64,000 nucleotides of DNA from Macrolepiota albuminosa (lineage: Eukaryota > Basidiomycota > Agaricomycetes > Agaricales > Agaricaceae). Location: assembly GCA_027475525.1 (NCBI GenBank), contig JAMWFC010000049.1, positions 2,960,947-3,024,946 on the forward strand, in the 5' to 3' direction. The notes below the pieces were generated by a model, which saw only the letters and a program-made list of their open reading frames with translations, was not told the origin of the DNA and made no database searches. The translations under genes were made by a program, and so were the position numbers. Positions 33,272-44,012 of this stretch are shown here, in pieces; position 1 is the stretch's first letter, and each line of letters begins with the position of its first letter.

Positions 33272-33335
33272 CGAGCTACCATTTGTGCCTTCGGCACGAA
33301 TTTCGTAGCTTGTTGGGGGCTTCGCCCCCAAACCC
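33272..33335 (-). repeat. Helitron-2 3' terminus: two GAA-loop hairpins and CTCG end
   Basis: On the minus strand the hairpin GGGGGCGAAGCCCCC is followed by GTGCCGAAGGCAC, 9 nt and CTCG. Both stems have a GAA loop. The last hairpin and its distance to the end follow the Helitron rule, although CTCG differs from CTRR at one base. Confidence 0.75.
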
Positions 33336-33342
33336 CCCCCAA

Positions 33343-33520
33343 CTAAGCCTCCACCCTAACCTCACTTCATTTGGTTAGGGCTCCAAGTATGTATAAGTAA
33401 CTTAGCCTCCACCCCAACCTCACTTCGTTTGGTTAGGGCTCCAAATATGTATATAAGTAACTCAGCCTTCACCCCAACCTCACTTTGTTCGGTTAGGGGT
33501 TCCAAATATGTATATTCATA
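33343..33520. repeat. Tandem repeat of about 59 bp, three copies, with CCCTAACC/GGTTAGGG stems
   Basis: Units centred at 33354-33380, 33412-33438 and 33472-33498 each hold C-rich and GGTTAGGG arms around a TCACTTyrTTT loop, followed by CTCCAARTATGTAT. Copies are about 85-90 percent alike by eye. They sit near the 3' end of Helitron-2. Confidence 0.8.
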
Positions 33521-33830
33521 ACTCAACTTCTATCATGACTTACTTTCATTATGTCTTACTGGTTCAAGCATATGTTGTTAAAGAATAGAAAGTTCACATT
33601 TATCAAGAAATGATGTTACAATTCCAAGTTATATATATTCTATTAGTACAGTATCAACAAATATCAAGTTAGATGCTAAAATATAAAAGTTAGTAATAAG
33701 TAGGTAATTAACAATCATACTCACATTTGTAAACCCAAAAAATAATGCTACAATTCCAAGTTATATGTACAGTATCAAGTTAGATGCTAAAATATAAAGT
33801 TAGTAATAAGTATATAATTAACAATCACAC

Positions 33831-36800
33831 TTACATTTGTAAACCATTAAGAACTTCTTGATACACAATATTTGCAGTCGCTCTTGATGTATTTTCTTCT
33901 GACAAAATCACCTTAATACGATCTCCTGATGTGCATCGAGAAAGTGCAACATAGAGTTGGCCATGTGTAAAAACCGGTGATCAAAGGTCCAATCCAACAT
34001 GCTTGACTGATTGCCCTTGAGACTTGTTGATAGTCATAGCAAAGGCCAATCAAATTGGAAACTGTCTCCTGCGTAATGGTATGGGCAAATCCTCTTCAGA
34101 GGCATCTAGATTGATTCTTGGAATCAAAACAGTTGAACCTGCAAACTTGGCATCTCCACTGATAATACGACATCTGAGAACTCTAGTGCTGATGTGAGTG
34201 ATAATCATTCTTGTTCCATTGCAAAGTCCTTTGGTTGTGTCCAGATTCCTGAGAAGCATGACAGGAACTCCAATCTTCAAAGCCAGTTTAGCCAAAGGCA
34301 AACTACTGGCTTTCAAAGAGTTGAGATATTCCACAGGATATAAGGCAAGGCCATCAGGATTCCTGTTATCAGAGAGAACAGAATCTGCACTCTGTAAAAT
34401 CCTTTCTTCTCCTGGATACCTCTCTAGAACTTCTGCATTGATCTCCTCTATATCTGAGTTCTTGCCAGAGAGAATAGTCCGGTCCAGGTAATACTGATCA
34501 TTTTGAGGATGACCAATATCAGGATATGTGGAAGAAATCAATCCAGTGATAGAATTGTCATCACAGATCATCCTTTCAGGCAGTTTGACTGTTTCTCCAG
34601 GTCCTAGATTTTTCCCTGCACCAACATCCAACAACCAAGCTGCATGAGCAATATTGTCTACAGTCTGCTCCAACCGCATATTTTGGACCAAGTAATGGAC
34701 TTGAATATTATCCCAAAGTCGGCCCCTTTTGAGTGAAGCAGCAATCATCTGCTGTCTGAGTCCATGTGGAACCACTGGAAGAGTTTGCCTAAAGTCCCCT
34801 CCAAAAACCACAGTGACTCCACCAAAGGAAATGTCATTATTGAAGATGTCTCTGAAGCTATGATCGACAGAGTCAATGGCATTTTTGTGTTGCATTGGAA
34901 CTTCATCCCAAATAACAACTTTGGTGCGAAGTATGAGCTGTGATAACTGGGTTCCTCTCTTGATATTGGCAATGGATGTGTCAAGAGCAGGAATGGGAAT
35001 TTTGAATCTTGAATGAGCTGTCCTACCCCCTTCCAACAATAAGGCAGCAATGCCAGATGATGCTACACATAATGCCACATCTCCATGAGAACAAACTGCA
35101 GCAGCCAGAGTATTGCAGACAAAGGTTTTGCCACATCCTCCAGCACTGTGAATGAATAGCATCCTGCCCAAATTGTTGTTCACAGAATCCATGACAGCAT
35201 TGAAAGTTTCCAGTTGTTCCACATTGAACTTGGCTTTGTTTCCCTCCACTCTTTGCTTGAGGTTCTCAACATCATAATTAGTTTCATCTTCCAAAAGTCT
35301 ATTGCCTAAAAGATTGATCAGTATTCAAGTCAATCTCTTATGCAAATGCCAATTACCTGGAACTATATTCCAATTCTGTTGAGCCTCTGGCATGTTGGGA
35401 AAGTCTTTCAGAGTTTTCCCAAAATTCATCAAAGTGTCATTGATGAGATAAAGGCCATAGTCATAAACATCCTCATTGGTAAAGACTCAGTCCCTGTATT
35501 GCCTAGTATGTTCCAATCTGTGTCGAAGATCATCACAGATAGAATGTTTGAATTTGTCCCATAGAGCCTCAGGAGTGGCAGGAGCACAGTGGAATAGAAT
35601 AGTGCAAAACAGCTGCCTGAGAGCTGATCCTAGTTGGATTGGAGCAGCTTCAGTGAGACACTGCCTCCATTCTGCATCATCCTCCAAAAGACCTAGAGCC
35701 TTGCATGCTTCTTGATAAGTGGGATAGATATGGCCATTGACTGTCCTGAGATCAGCCCATGAAGTTGCATTGGTTACAACAGTCAAGAGCATCCTGAGAT
35801 AGAACCTTTCTCCCTGTCTTGGTGAAGCAAAATACATCCTTCCAATTGCTGTCCCTCTCTGCCTCTCCTTCCAACTCTGTTTAGATGCTTCATAAACAAA
35901 CTTGGTTGGAAAGTTCTGATAAGTGGTGTTATTATTGGGAAACCTGGTATTGGCTTCAAACCAAGCTGTGAGTGCAGTCTTGTCTGCATTAGGTCTAGCA
36001 GCCACCACCTGTATTGGTTCATCATCTGGGAAATAGACTTCATGCTGGTTTTCCAAATGCACAGGCAATCTGTACACTGAAGGATATTCAGCATGCATGT
36101 TGAATTCAAAGATGTGCCAGCAAGCCTCAGGAGCAGAAATGTATCTGGCATCCAAATGTTCCTTGATTTCATCCCTCTCCTCCCTAGCAATCTCCAAAGT
36201 TGTCCTATCATGGCCCTTGTAGATGTACTTGTGAATGTATTTGATTGCATCCACTGAAGCACAGACTTCCACATTGATATGACATTGGAATTTGGCTGAG
36301 AGATATGGATTGTATGGGAAAACATTACGATTGTCATAACGACGACCATGCTTTTCAAAAAAGCGGCCATTGTTAGGTCTGGCATATTGGGGATAGCCAT
36401 CATCACCATACTGTGTAGCTTCCTGAAATTCCTTGGGATATCTCTTGGAACATTTGCCATCTACCATGCACTTGGCATTGGGAAAATCTGCTCCACATGG
36501 ATCATGAACCATATTGGTAGTAACAACCTAATAACAAAGGTCAGCTACTGCATTGATAATTCAAGCAAAGCCAATACCTGATACAATTGAGGCTGAGTCA
36601 CTGGATCAGGAATTTGAGCAGAAACAATAGTGTCCACATGAGCTGCATCTTTGATCTTGTCATGATGATGGAAAAAGATCAAGATATGTATATGTGGAAG
36701 TCCCCTCTTTTGAAATTCAATGGTATGGACAGATGCCACACATTTTCCAAATAGACCATCTTTTATGTCCTTCAAAAGAGCATTCTTCTTGAGTTCAAAT

Positions 36801-39535
36801 ACTCTGGCAACAATATCTGGACGGTCAGAAGCTGTTTGCCTCTTTCCATTAACCATAGGTTCCTTTAGCAGAGCCTCTTCAATTTCTGGCCACTTTGGAT
36901 TGGCAGTCATGGTGATGAAGAGATCTGGTTTATGGAAATGCCTGCAAATAGCCATAGAGTCCTGGAATAATTGCTGCATGTGTCGTTCACTTCCAACATG
37001 AGAAGAGGGAAGGACTACCCGTCGGCTTTGCCTGCGTAAGTCTTCATCTCCAGCAGCTGCATCGACCACCCCTTGATACACTTCAGCCCTAATCTTCTTT
37101 TGATTGTGCCGGACCCAATTGAGCTTGTTCTGCTCAGTTGATGCCCATGCATCCACAACATATTGCTGAAACAGTCTGCCACTCCAAAGCAATGCAGCAT
37201 TAGCTTCCAAAGCTCTTTGCTGCAGCCTATATGCATAATATGCAGTTTGGCTAACTTTTTTGGCTCTTTGTTCTCCTGCTGGTCCAAATTGAGATTGAAT
37301 ATCGGTGTGAAATCCAGGTTCTCCAGTTGGAAATATGATAGTGTAATGCAGAGGAGTGTAATAGGGGTGTAGATGGCTGATTCGCTTCAATTGACCTCCA
37401 TGCAGATGCAGGACTATGTCACGGTGATCTGATCGTTCTTCAGAACCATCTCCTGGTATAATTGCAGCAACTCCTTCCTGTTCATTAGGGTTGTTATAGC
37501 GTTGATGGTCTCCAAAGTTAGCCCTCAGTTGAACAGAAAGCCTTTGTGGTTGGCCTTCAGGAACTTCTGTCATAATCTGCTTTGCAAGCTTGTATAAGCC
37601 AATAAAGGGATTGACTCTATGAAGCATATCCTGCAAAGAGGCCATTATCTGAGGATCCAATCTAGGATTGCTTCCCTGACGAAAAGCCAATTGTTGATTG
37701 TGATTGTAGAAGTAGAGTTGTGCATACACAGGATGATCACCTTCAGTTGGAAGCAAAGCACCTGTCAGATGATGGAGCTCTCCATTAATCCTAAAGCTGT
37801 ATGGTCCTGGAGCATTCGTAATTGCCTGGTCAATTTTGACTCCCAGAGATGTAAATGCAAAGGCTGCATTGTATTGGCGAATAGATGCTTTGAAAGCATC
37901 AGAAAGAGCATGATAGCCTTGGAGTAAGCTAAGCAGTTCTGGTGGAGCATCTGCAAGTCTGGGCAAATCAATCTGCCCTTGTAAACAGCACATGCCAAAC
38001 TTTGGATTACGTCTAGTAGACTTGGAGAGCTTTTCAGCATCAAAATGTAGAGCATGACAGTGTGGGCATGCAACATCCATAGAACCAAGATAGTGTGAAG
38101 GGGATCCATCTATATAATGCTGTCTTCCTGTTGGAAGAGCATTCCTAGGCTGAACATCATCAGGTTCTTGAATCCTTTGTAAGACAGGAGGTGCTGGTAT
38201 ATTCTGCTGCATGACATTCCCAGGTAGATCCACATACTCCAAGTTAGGAGGTGCTGGTAGATTTTGCTGTCTATTATCTCCAGGTGGATCCACATACTCC
38301 AAGTCCTCCTCTATATTCTCAGCAAGATTATTCCTAGGATCATCCAGTAGATTTGGATCAATCTCATTGTCTATGGGATGCTCCAAATACTCCAAAGGAT
38401 TTTGAAGCATTTCATCAAAAGCTGCATGGATATTTTGTAATCCATGAGGATCCAAATCATTGAAATCCTCTTCAAGATCAGCTAAATGTTGCTGTTGCCA
38501 GTTTTGTAAGATCCTTTCAGCCCTAGCCTGATTCAAAGGCCTATGTTCAGGATTGAGATCTACATCCTGTTAATCTTTCTTAGTCAATGCAACTTTTAAA
38601 AGTTGTCTTTGTCTCACCTCTAGCTGATGTAAAGCCCTTTGTGCCTCTGCTACTGCATGCTCTTCAGCTATAGCAATATCTCTGAGCTGTTGTTGCTCAT
38701 GCAATACTGCTAATGCCTGTTGTTGCCTCTGTTGCTCCTGCAATACTGCTAGTGCCTGCCATTGTCTATCCTGCTCCTCAGCTGCAGCAATATGCCTCAA
38801 CCTTTGTTGGTCTTGCAATGCTGCTAATGATTGTGCTTGTATAGGAGCAACCTGCTGTCTCCCTCTATTCCTAAGTGCAGGTGGCAGTGGCAGTGGCATT
38901 GTGAAGTTTGGCAAAGCAGCTCTATGCAAAGCAGGCATTCTAGGTATAGGATTCTGTAAAGGAGCATCCCAACCTTCAGGCAAATGAGTTTCAGGTATAC
39001 TCATAGCAGTCCCACCAACTACAGGCTGATTGACTGATCCCACTCTATGATCTCTTCCATGCACAGCAGCTGGTAGAGGTGCTACTATTGAAGGCACATA
39101 AGGAGCTCTATGTGCAGGAAGAGGTAGAGGTGGTATCATTCTAGGAATAGGATTTTGCAAAGGGGCATTCCATCCTTCAGGTAAATGAGTTTCAGGAATA
39201 GCCCTAGCAAATAGATCCTCAGCAACAGTTGGTGGTCTAACAGGCCTCCTCAAAGAGCTAGAAGTATTTCCTCCAGAGCTTGAACCAATCTGATTATTTC
39301 CCCCAGTTCTCATATCCCCCAATCCTGTAGTTCCAAGTTGTACATCCTCAGATGCAAATAAGTTCATAGCAACAGTTGGTCCAATAGGCCTTCCCAAAGA
39401 GCTAGAGGCAATCTGATTATTTCTTCCAATTCTCATATCCCCAGTTCTCATATCCCCAGTTCCATAATGAAGTGGTATAACCACTGAAGTAGATCTTCTA
39501 CTTCTATTTGCACGGCACTCATCAGGATCAGTCAT
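33831..39535 (-). pseudogene. Helitron-2 Rep-helicase, two introns, four nonsense codons
   Basis: Exons on the minus strand: 39535-36578, 36527-35357, 35305-33831. Introns 36528-36577 (50 bp, CTGAC branch, TTATTAG) and 35306-35356 (51 bp, CTGAT, TTTTAG) keep the frame (phases 0 and 1). The N terminus is Pro/Gln-rich with the phrase IPETHLPEGW twice. The HUH nuclease has LPHIHILIFFH and the tyrosine pair KYIHKYIYK; the PIF1 helicase has HSAGGCGKTF, GDFRQTLPV, TINKSQGQS and YVALSRC. Nonsense codons: TAA at 38570, TGA at 35487, 34050 and 33981, each where Gln (TAA) or Arg (TGA) would fit. Otherwise all domains are present. Confidence 0.88.
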
Positions 39536-39639
39536 TTGTAACTGTTGTAGCCTGCTTTGAATCCTAGCCTGCTGTCTTTGATCTTCAGGAGTACTGGGTC
39601 CATTATTAGAATGAGTAGTTGAAGATTGCCTGAAAGAAT

Positions 39640-39960
39640 AATTTTTTAAGCATTTTCATAGCTTAAAACTATTGAAAGACACTTACATGATGAGTGTATC
39701 AATAGCTCAAAGTTGTCCAAGTATTACTGTAAGCTGAATAGAATTTTTCTGAATTTTTTTGAATTTTTTAAGCACTTATAAAGCTCAAAAACAATGAAAG
39801 TCACTTACTACAATAGCCCAAACTTTCACTATAAGCTGAATTGAATTTTCCCTGATTTTTCTGTGATTTTTTTCGAATTTTTTAAGCATTTTTTAAGCTC
39901 AAATACATTAAAAATCACTTACAATGATCAATCAATAGCTGAAAGTTGTCGAGCTATTGA
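39640..39960. repeat. Imperfect tandem repeats of about 115 bp in Helitron-2 5' region
   Basis: The phrase GAATTTTTTAAGCA, then AAGCTCAAA and CACTTAC recurs about three times. AT-rich, non-coding, upstream of the Rep-helicase start. Confidence 0.6.
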
Positions 39961-40260
39961 ATGTTTGTTAAGATTCATCAATCAATCAATTAATAATTAC
40001 TTACTTTGTAGTTGAGTGTGAAAATTTCGCTATAAGAATGTTTGTTAATAGTCATCAATCAATCAATTAGTCAATACTTACTTTGTAATCAAATTTTGAA
40101 GTTGTAGCTAGATCAATCATTTATTAATATCTATCAATCAATCAATCAATCAATACTTACTTTGTAATCGAGTTTCAAAGTGTTGCTATAAGAATGGTTA
40201 TTAATATTTGTAAATCAATCAATCAATCAACACTTACTTTGTAGTGTAGTTTACTCACTA
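39961..40260. repeat. Tandem repeat of about 78 bp, four copies, in Helitron-2 5' region
   Basis: The core CTTACTTTGTA occurs at 40000, 40077, 40156 and 40233 (spacing 77, 79, 77), each preceded by a run of ATCA repeats. Non-coding. It could act as promoter or replication-related sequence of the Helitron; that is inference. Confidence 0.8.
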
Positions 40261-40573
40261 CAACGTTGAAACCGTGGAAAAATTGATGCTGTTTGGTTTA
40301 AGAACATGCGAGGCATGAAAACTGGTGTCCACTAAATCGCGTTTTGGCCTTGGCCACATTCACACACTCCAGATACCTTCCACATGTGTCCGAGAGATAT
40401 TGTACATTTAAATATTTAATATACACTCTTTTTCATTAATTAATATCTTTTTTTTTTTCTTTTCTACTGAAAAACTGACCAAAAAACAAACAAAAAAGGC
40501 ATTCTTTGTCAGCCTTAGTCAGAACTGACTAATCAATCAATTCCCACGAAACGGTCGTCCCATATATTATAGA

Positions 40574-41164
40574 TGGTTCAAGAAAAAGTCCATATGGAGT
40601 GCTAGAATTTAGCGCCTTGTCTTCTGATCATAGCTAATGGCAACTTGTCAACAGCAACCACCAGCACATGAATAATGGCAACCAATGGTGTAACAGCCCA
40701 TTGGCCATGGCTACTGCAAGATAATAGTAAAATAGAAGTTATCTGCCCCCTTTCTGAGTGTAATTCTGATTGGCCAAGACAGCCCAGGCTATAGTCGGAA
40801 AAAGACACCATAAGTTGATGGCACTAATGCCGGCGCTACTTATTTCCTTGATTTTCTATAAGTCTGGGTATCAAGCTTTTATACTTTCTGATGGCATTGT
40901 CCTGGCAGGTGTCAGCACCTAATGATATCCTTTTTGGGCACTTAGTCAGGCGTAAGTTGAGAGTTACCCTCTGTAGCTGCACCAATAGTATCTCCTTGTA
41001 GTGTCTAGATTCTTAGGTGGTTGTGTGAGTGTCGGCTGGTAGGGTATATGTGGTGTTTTGGGTGCCTATTCCTTTGTCATAGACCAGTCAGAGGCCAGTA
41101 GCTTAGCTTTTCTGTAGCCCTGTAATGTCTCTTGATACGCTCAATCCAAGCAGAAGCCCATCAG
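40574..41164 (-). repeat. LTR of the minus-strand gypsy, outer part
   Basis: This part is collinear with about 61095-61745. Shared blocks include TAATGGC-ACCTGTCAAC-GC, GATTGGCCA and a final TCTTGATACGCTCA .. AGAAGCCCATCA. On the minus strand the LTR thus begins TGATGGGCTTC. Helitron-2 separates it from 32865-33271; the two parts sum to about 1.0 kb, like the 1.07-kb intact copy. Confidence 0.75.
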
Positions 41165-41178
41165 CTCCAAAAAGAAAA

Positions 41179-42025
41179 TGTCAGGTTCCGCTAATGACAG
41201 GAGTTTCCAACTGCAAGCAGGTCCTTACTGGGTGGACTTGACATCTATGGGGAGCTCCAGGGCAGCTGGCAGGGCTCTGGTGGTGCTCTGGGATGTATGC
41301 AGAGAGCTGAAGTTGGGGCAAGCAGAGGTAGAGTCCTGGCTAAGTCTGAGACACAACAAAGGGGAGGTGGAGCTGGAAGGTGGAAAGACACTGAGGGAGG
41401 GGATCAAGGATGATCCAAGACCAGAAGACAGAAGAGAAGAAAAGTGAGACTTATAGACCAGGAGACTGAGTTAGAGAGAATTGAGTAGATTCTGCAAAGT
41501 AGATAGACAAACAAGCATAGAGATGAGAGTTATAGCAATATCAAGACTACTGTAACAAGCTATGAACTATGGGTTAAATACCTGGTACCAGATGAGCTCC
41601 AGGTCACTCAGGTAAGGTCCATGTCCCCCTCCATGTAGTCAGTCTAGTGTGATGTATTATTGTCTGGGTAGGAGTCCTTTGTGGCATGCATGGTCCCAGG
41701 GTGTAGATGGGTTGTGGTGTATTGCCTAGATACAGGAGTGGTGCTGGGAGAGTGGTGTTGAATAGGAGTGGCCTCCGGGGCTAATTGATTGGTGTCTGGG
41801 ATGGTGTCTGGGGCATGTGTAGTGCTGGTTGGAGTTCAGGTCTTGCCAGAGGGTTGTTCATTGGGTTCTGCTGGTTCTGCTGTGGTTGGAGTGGCATCAA
41901 ATCTAGCTGGCCTGAGTCTGGTGTTATCCAGGGGCATGCTGGGAGGGGAGCTGAGGGAGGGGGTGAAGGTAGATGCTGTTGGGGGTTTGAGTGGGATTTG
42001 GGGTGGCATAGGTGTGGCTCATAAC
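41179..42025. repeat. Diverged LTR-like remnant related to the solo LTR at 57225
   Basis: It begins TGTCAGGTTCCGCT, identical to the first 14 bases of the solo LTR at 57225. A second shared block AATATCAAGACTAC lies 358 bp in (375 bp in the other), so the two are collinear. The right end is not defined; it abuts LINE-3 near 42012-42025. No coding function is visible in the 89-codon open stretch at 41178-41447. Confidence 0.5.
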
Positions 42026-42499
42026 AGTCTCCTTTCCTTTGATGTCTCCACTTATAATCACTGGTCTCTCTGTCAGTAGGTTGATCTGTTGCAGTCTCTG
42101 TGATGTGTTCTCTTCCTGTGATATGTAGTTCCTGTTTTTAGGTTGGCTATATATATTGACAATCGTAACTGTTGAATAGTTAGCTTGTATTATATCTATG
42201 ATCTGTATGTCTAGGTCTTTGATTAGGTCTGACCATAATGTTACCCCAAAGTTCTGTCTTTTCTTGACATATGCCATCACTCTCAGCCTCTTGTCCACCG
42301 GTATTCTTGCTGCTGACAGAATCAGTGTCCAGGTCCCTAGTGCCATGGAGCCTTTTTGATCATTTCCAATATCATCCCACCATGGCTCTGTAACCAGAAT
42401 GACATCAGATTTATTTATAAATGTGTTTAGCATAGTGTGACAGACAGTGTTGCTGCAATTTGTATTCAGCTGTGTAACATGGATGGGTTTAGTTTTCAT
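42012..42499 (-). pseudogene. LINE-3 ORF2, endonuclease N-terminal part only
   Basis: Starts MKTKPIHVTQLNTNCS and shows endonuclease-family motifs: ILVTEPWW (catalytic Glu), NIYSQP and PVIISGDIK (where GDxN is expected). It is lost after that point. The continuation to 41924 is translated LTR-like DNA. Confidence 0.65.
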
Positions 42500-42522
42500 A
42501 GTGAGTGTATATTACCACCAGA

Positions 42523-43960
42523 TTAAGATCTGTCTTCCATTACTTCCTCCACCTCCATCTTGTCCCAGCTTCTCATTTCTTGGTGGTTGAGGAGGTTTTC
42601 TATGGCCATCCATCTGTTTACGTTCCTCCCCATGTCTCCAGATTTTGTATTACCTTTTCTCTCACATGTTCTCATTGTGTTCTGCTCCTTTTCTACTCTT
42701 CCAGTCTCTGCTTGTTCATCTGTCCTTGTTCTGGTTTGATCTTCCTCCACATCCACTCTGTGTCATGCATACTCTTTGCTCAATTTTCATTTCTTCATTG
42801 GGACTCCTTCCTCTATGCTTGTCCCATCTTTTTCTCTCGCCACCTTTTGAGCCCATCTCCTTTTGAGGCAGTTTCTCTTTGTCATGGGATGTTTTCCCCC
42901 ACAGTTGACACACCTTTCTTTAGACTCTTCTCCTGGTATACTATTTCCTATTCTGCCCTCTTCTTCTACTAACATCTGTTGGTCTTTAGCCATCCTGCAG
43001 TCCTTTTTACTGTGTTCCCCTCTACATAGTCAGCATCTCATGTTGTTTTTGCATCATGAGATGTGGTGTCCGATTGCCCAACATCTGCTGCACTGTAGTA
43101 CCAGGGGTCTGTCTGCATGGTGTACAATTTTGCAGAAATTTGTATACATTGCCACATATTTTGCAGAAATCATGGTTTGTGCATCTTCTTCTCTGGTAAA
43201 TTCCAGTACTATAGATGAGTATTCTTTTTGTTGTAGGTCAGTTTCTGCATGCAACCACCTGGATAAACCCATTAGCATGACCTTTGACATGATTGGATCA
43301 AACCTTTCAATTTCTTCTTTTAGTTCTTCTGGGGTGTTGAGCCCTCCTTCTCCATCTCTACCTGTCCATACTTTGTTGATCCTGACCTTGTACCTCCTAT
43401 CATCCATTAGCATCTTGATGGTGTGGGTGGGTACTCCAAAGATATCAATAAACACTTCTGCATGTCATCTCAGTTCTTCACCTTTTTGATCCTCTCTCAT
43501 CATGATGATTAGGTTTTGGTTGTGATTATATTGTGCCAATGCAACTTGTAAGTGTTTAGTTTCTTCTGTTTGTGCCAATCTGTCATTGAGTAGGTTTACC
43601 AGCCTGCAAGGCTTTAAGTGGTCAGTATCAATCTTTTCCTCCCTCAAGATATTAATAAGATGAGCTGGGTGATACTGGTCTCCCAGTGATCATGGGATTT
43701 GTTGTTGTGCCTGTGTCTGTGTAATGGGCATTGTCGGATTGATTTTGGTCAGTCAGTAGGTTGGGCTTGTTGCCAGCACCATTCTTGGTTTCTTGGTTTC
43801 TATGTTCTTTCTTTGTTCTCCCTCTGTTCCTTTCTGGTATGCTTCTTGTGTCATTATTACGCCATTTACTGCTTTAGTTAAGTCCTTGACAGTGGCTCAG
43901 AGTTCCACGGTTTTCTGTAGGGCTTGCACAGTATCAGTGTTGTTGTTCTTGTTTTGCTTC
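42523..43960 (-). pseudogene. LINE-3 ORF1, zinc-knuckle protein, degraded
   Basis: Several minus-strand frames read as one gag-like protein: a Gln/Asn-rich start near 43960, a central domain (IFGVPTHTIKMLMDDRRYKV .. ELKEEIERFDP, 43455 to 43100) and cysteine clusters CSRCWAIGH, then a CRLC-type knuckle near 43030 and CVNCGGKHPMTKRNC near 42905. Such triple-knuckle proteins bind LINE RNA. Stops and at least one frameshift break the frame. Confidence 0.6.
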
Positions 43961-44012
43961 TTATGAGTTCTCACTCTCACCCACACAAATTCCAAAGGGA
44001 AGTCAGCTAGTT

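Larger units (their letters stand above)
33272..40573 (-). mobile_element. Helitron (Helitron-2), 7.3 kb, both ends identified
   Basis: On the minus strand the element starts TCTATAATATATG at 40573, a canonical Helitron 5' end. It ends with the hairpin GTGCCGAAGGCAC, then 9 nt and CTCG at 33272, close to the usual hairpin-then-CTRR end. Flanks are A at 33271 and T at 40574, the expected A-T target without duplication. The interrupted LTR can be aligned on both sides to the solo LTR at 60675-61745, which independently fixes the limits. It encodes one Rep-helicase with two introns and carries tandem repeats at both ends. Confidence 0.85.
20170..41164 (-). mobile_element. Degraded Ty3/gypsy retrotransposon, interrupted by LINE-1 and Helitron-2
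   Basis: Read on the minus strand, the order is 5' LTR (41164 to 32865, split by Helitron-2), gag (32783 to 30996), then, after removing LINE-1, protease, RT, RNase H and integrase (24790 to about 20170). The gag-pol frame can be followed across the LINE-1 insertion: one side ends YNVEKSK and the other continues KSKEIFDQIMK, with a shared 13-bp duplication. Many frameshifts and stops of all three kinds show this is an old copy. No matching left LTR could be recognised between 19000 and 20170, so the 3' end may be lost. Confidence 0.75.
42012..43970 (-). mobile_element. LINE fragment (LINE-3), 5' half only
   Basis: Minus-strand order is ORF1 with zinc knuckles (about 43960 to 42523), then an endonuclease start (42499 to 42012). 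RT and RNase H are absent; the sequence turns into LTR-like DNA right after the endonuclease motif SGDIK. Ordinary LINE truncation removes the 5' end, so loss of the 3' half points to deletion or a later insertion. Confidence 0.65.
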
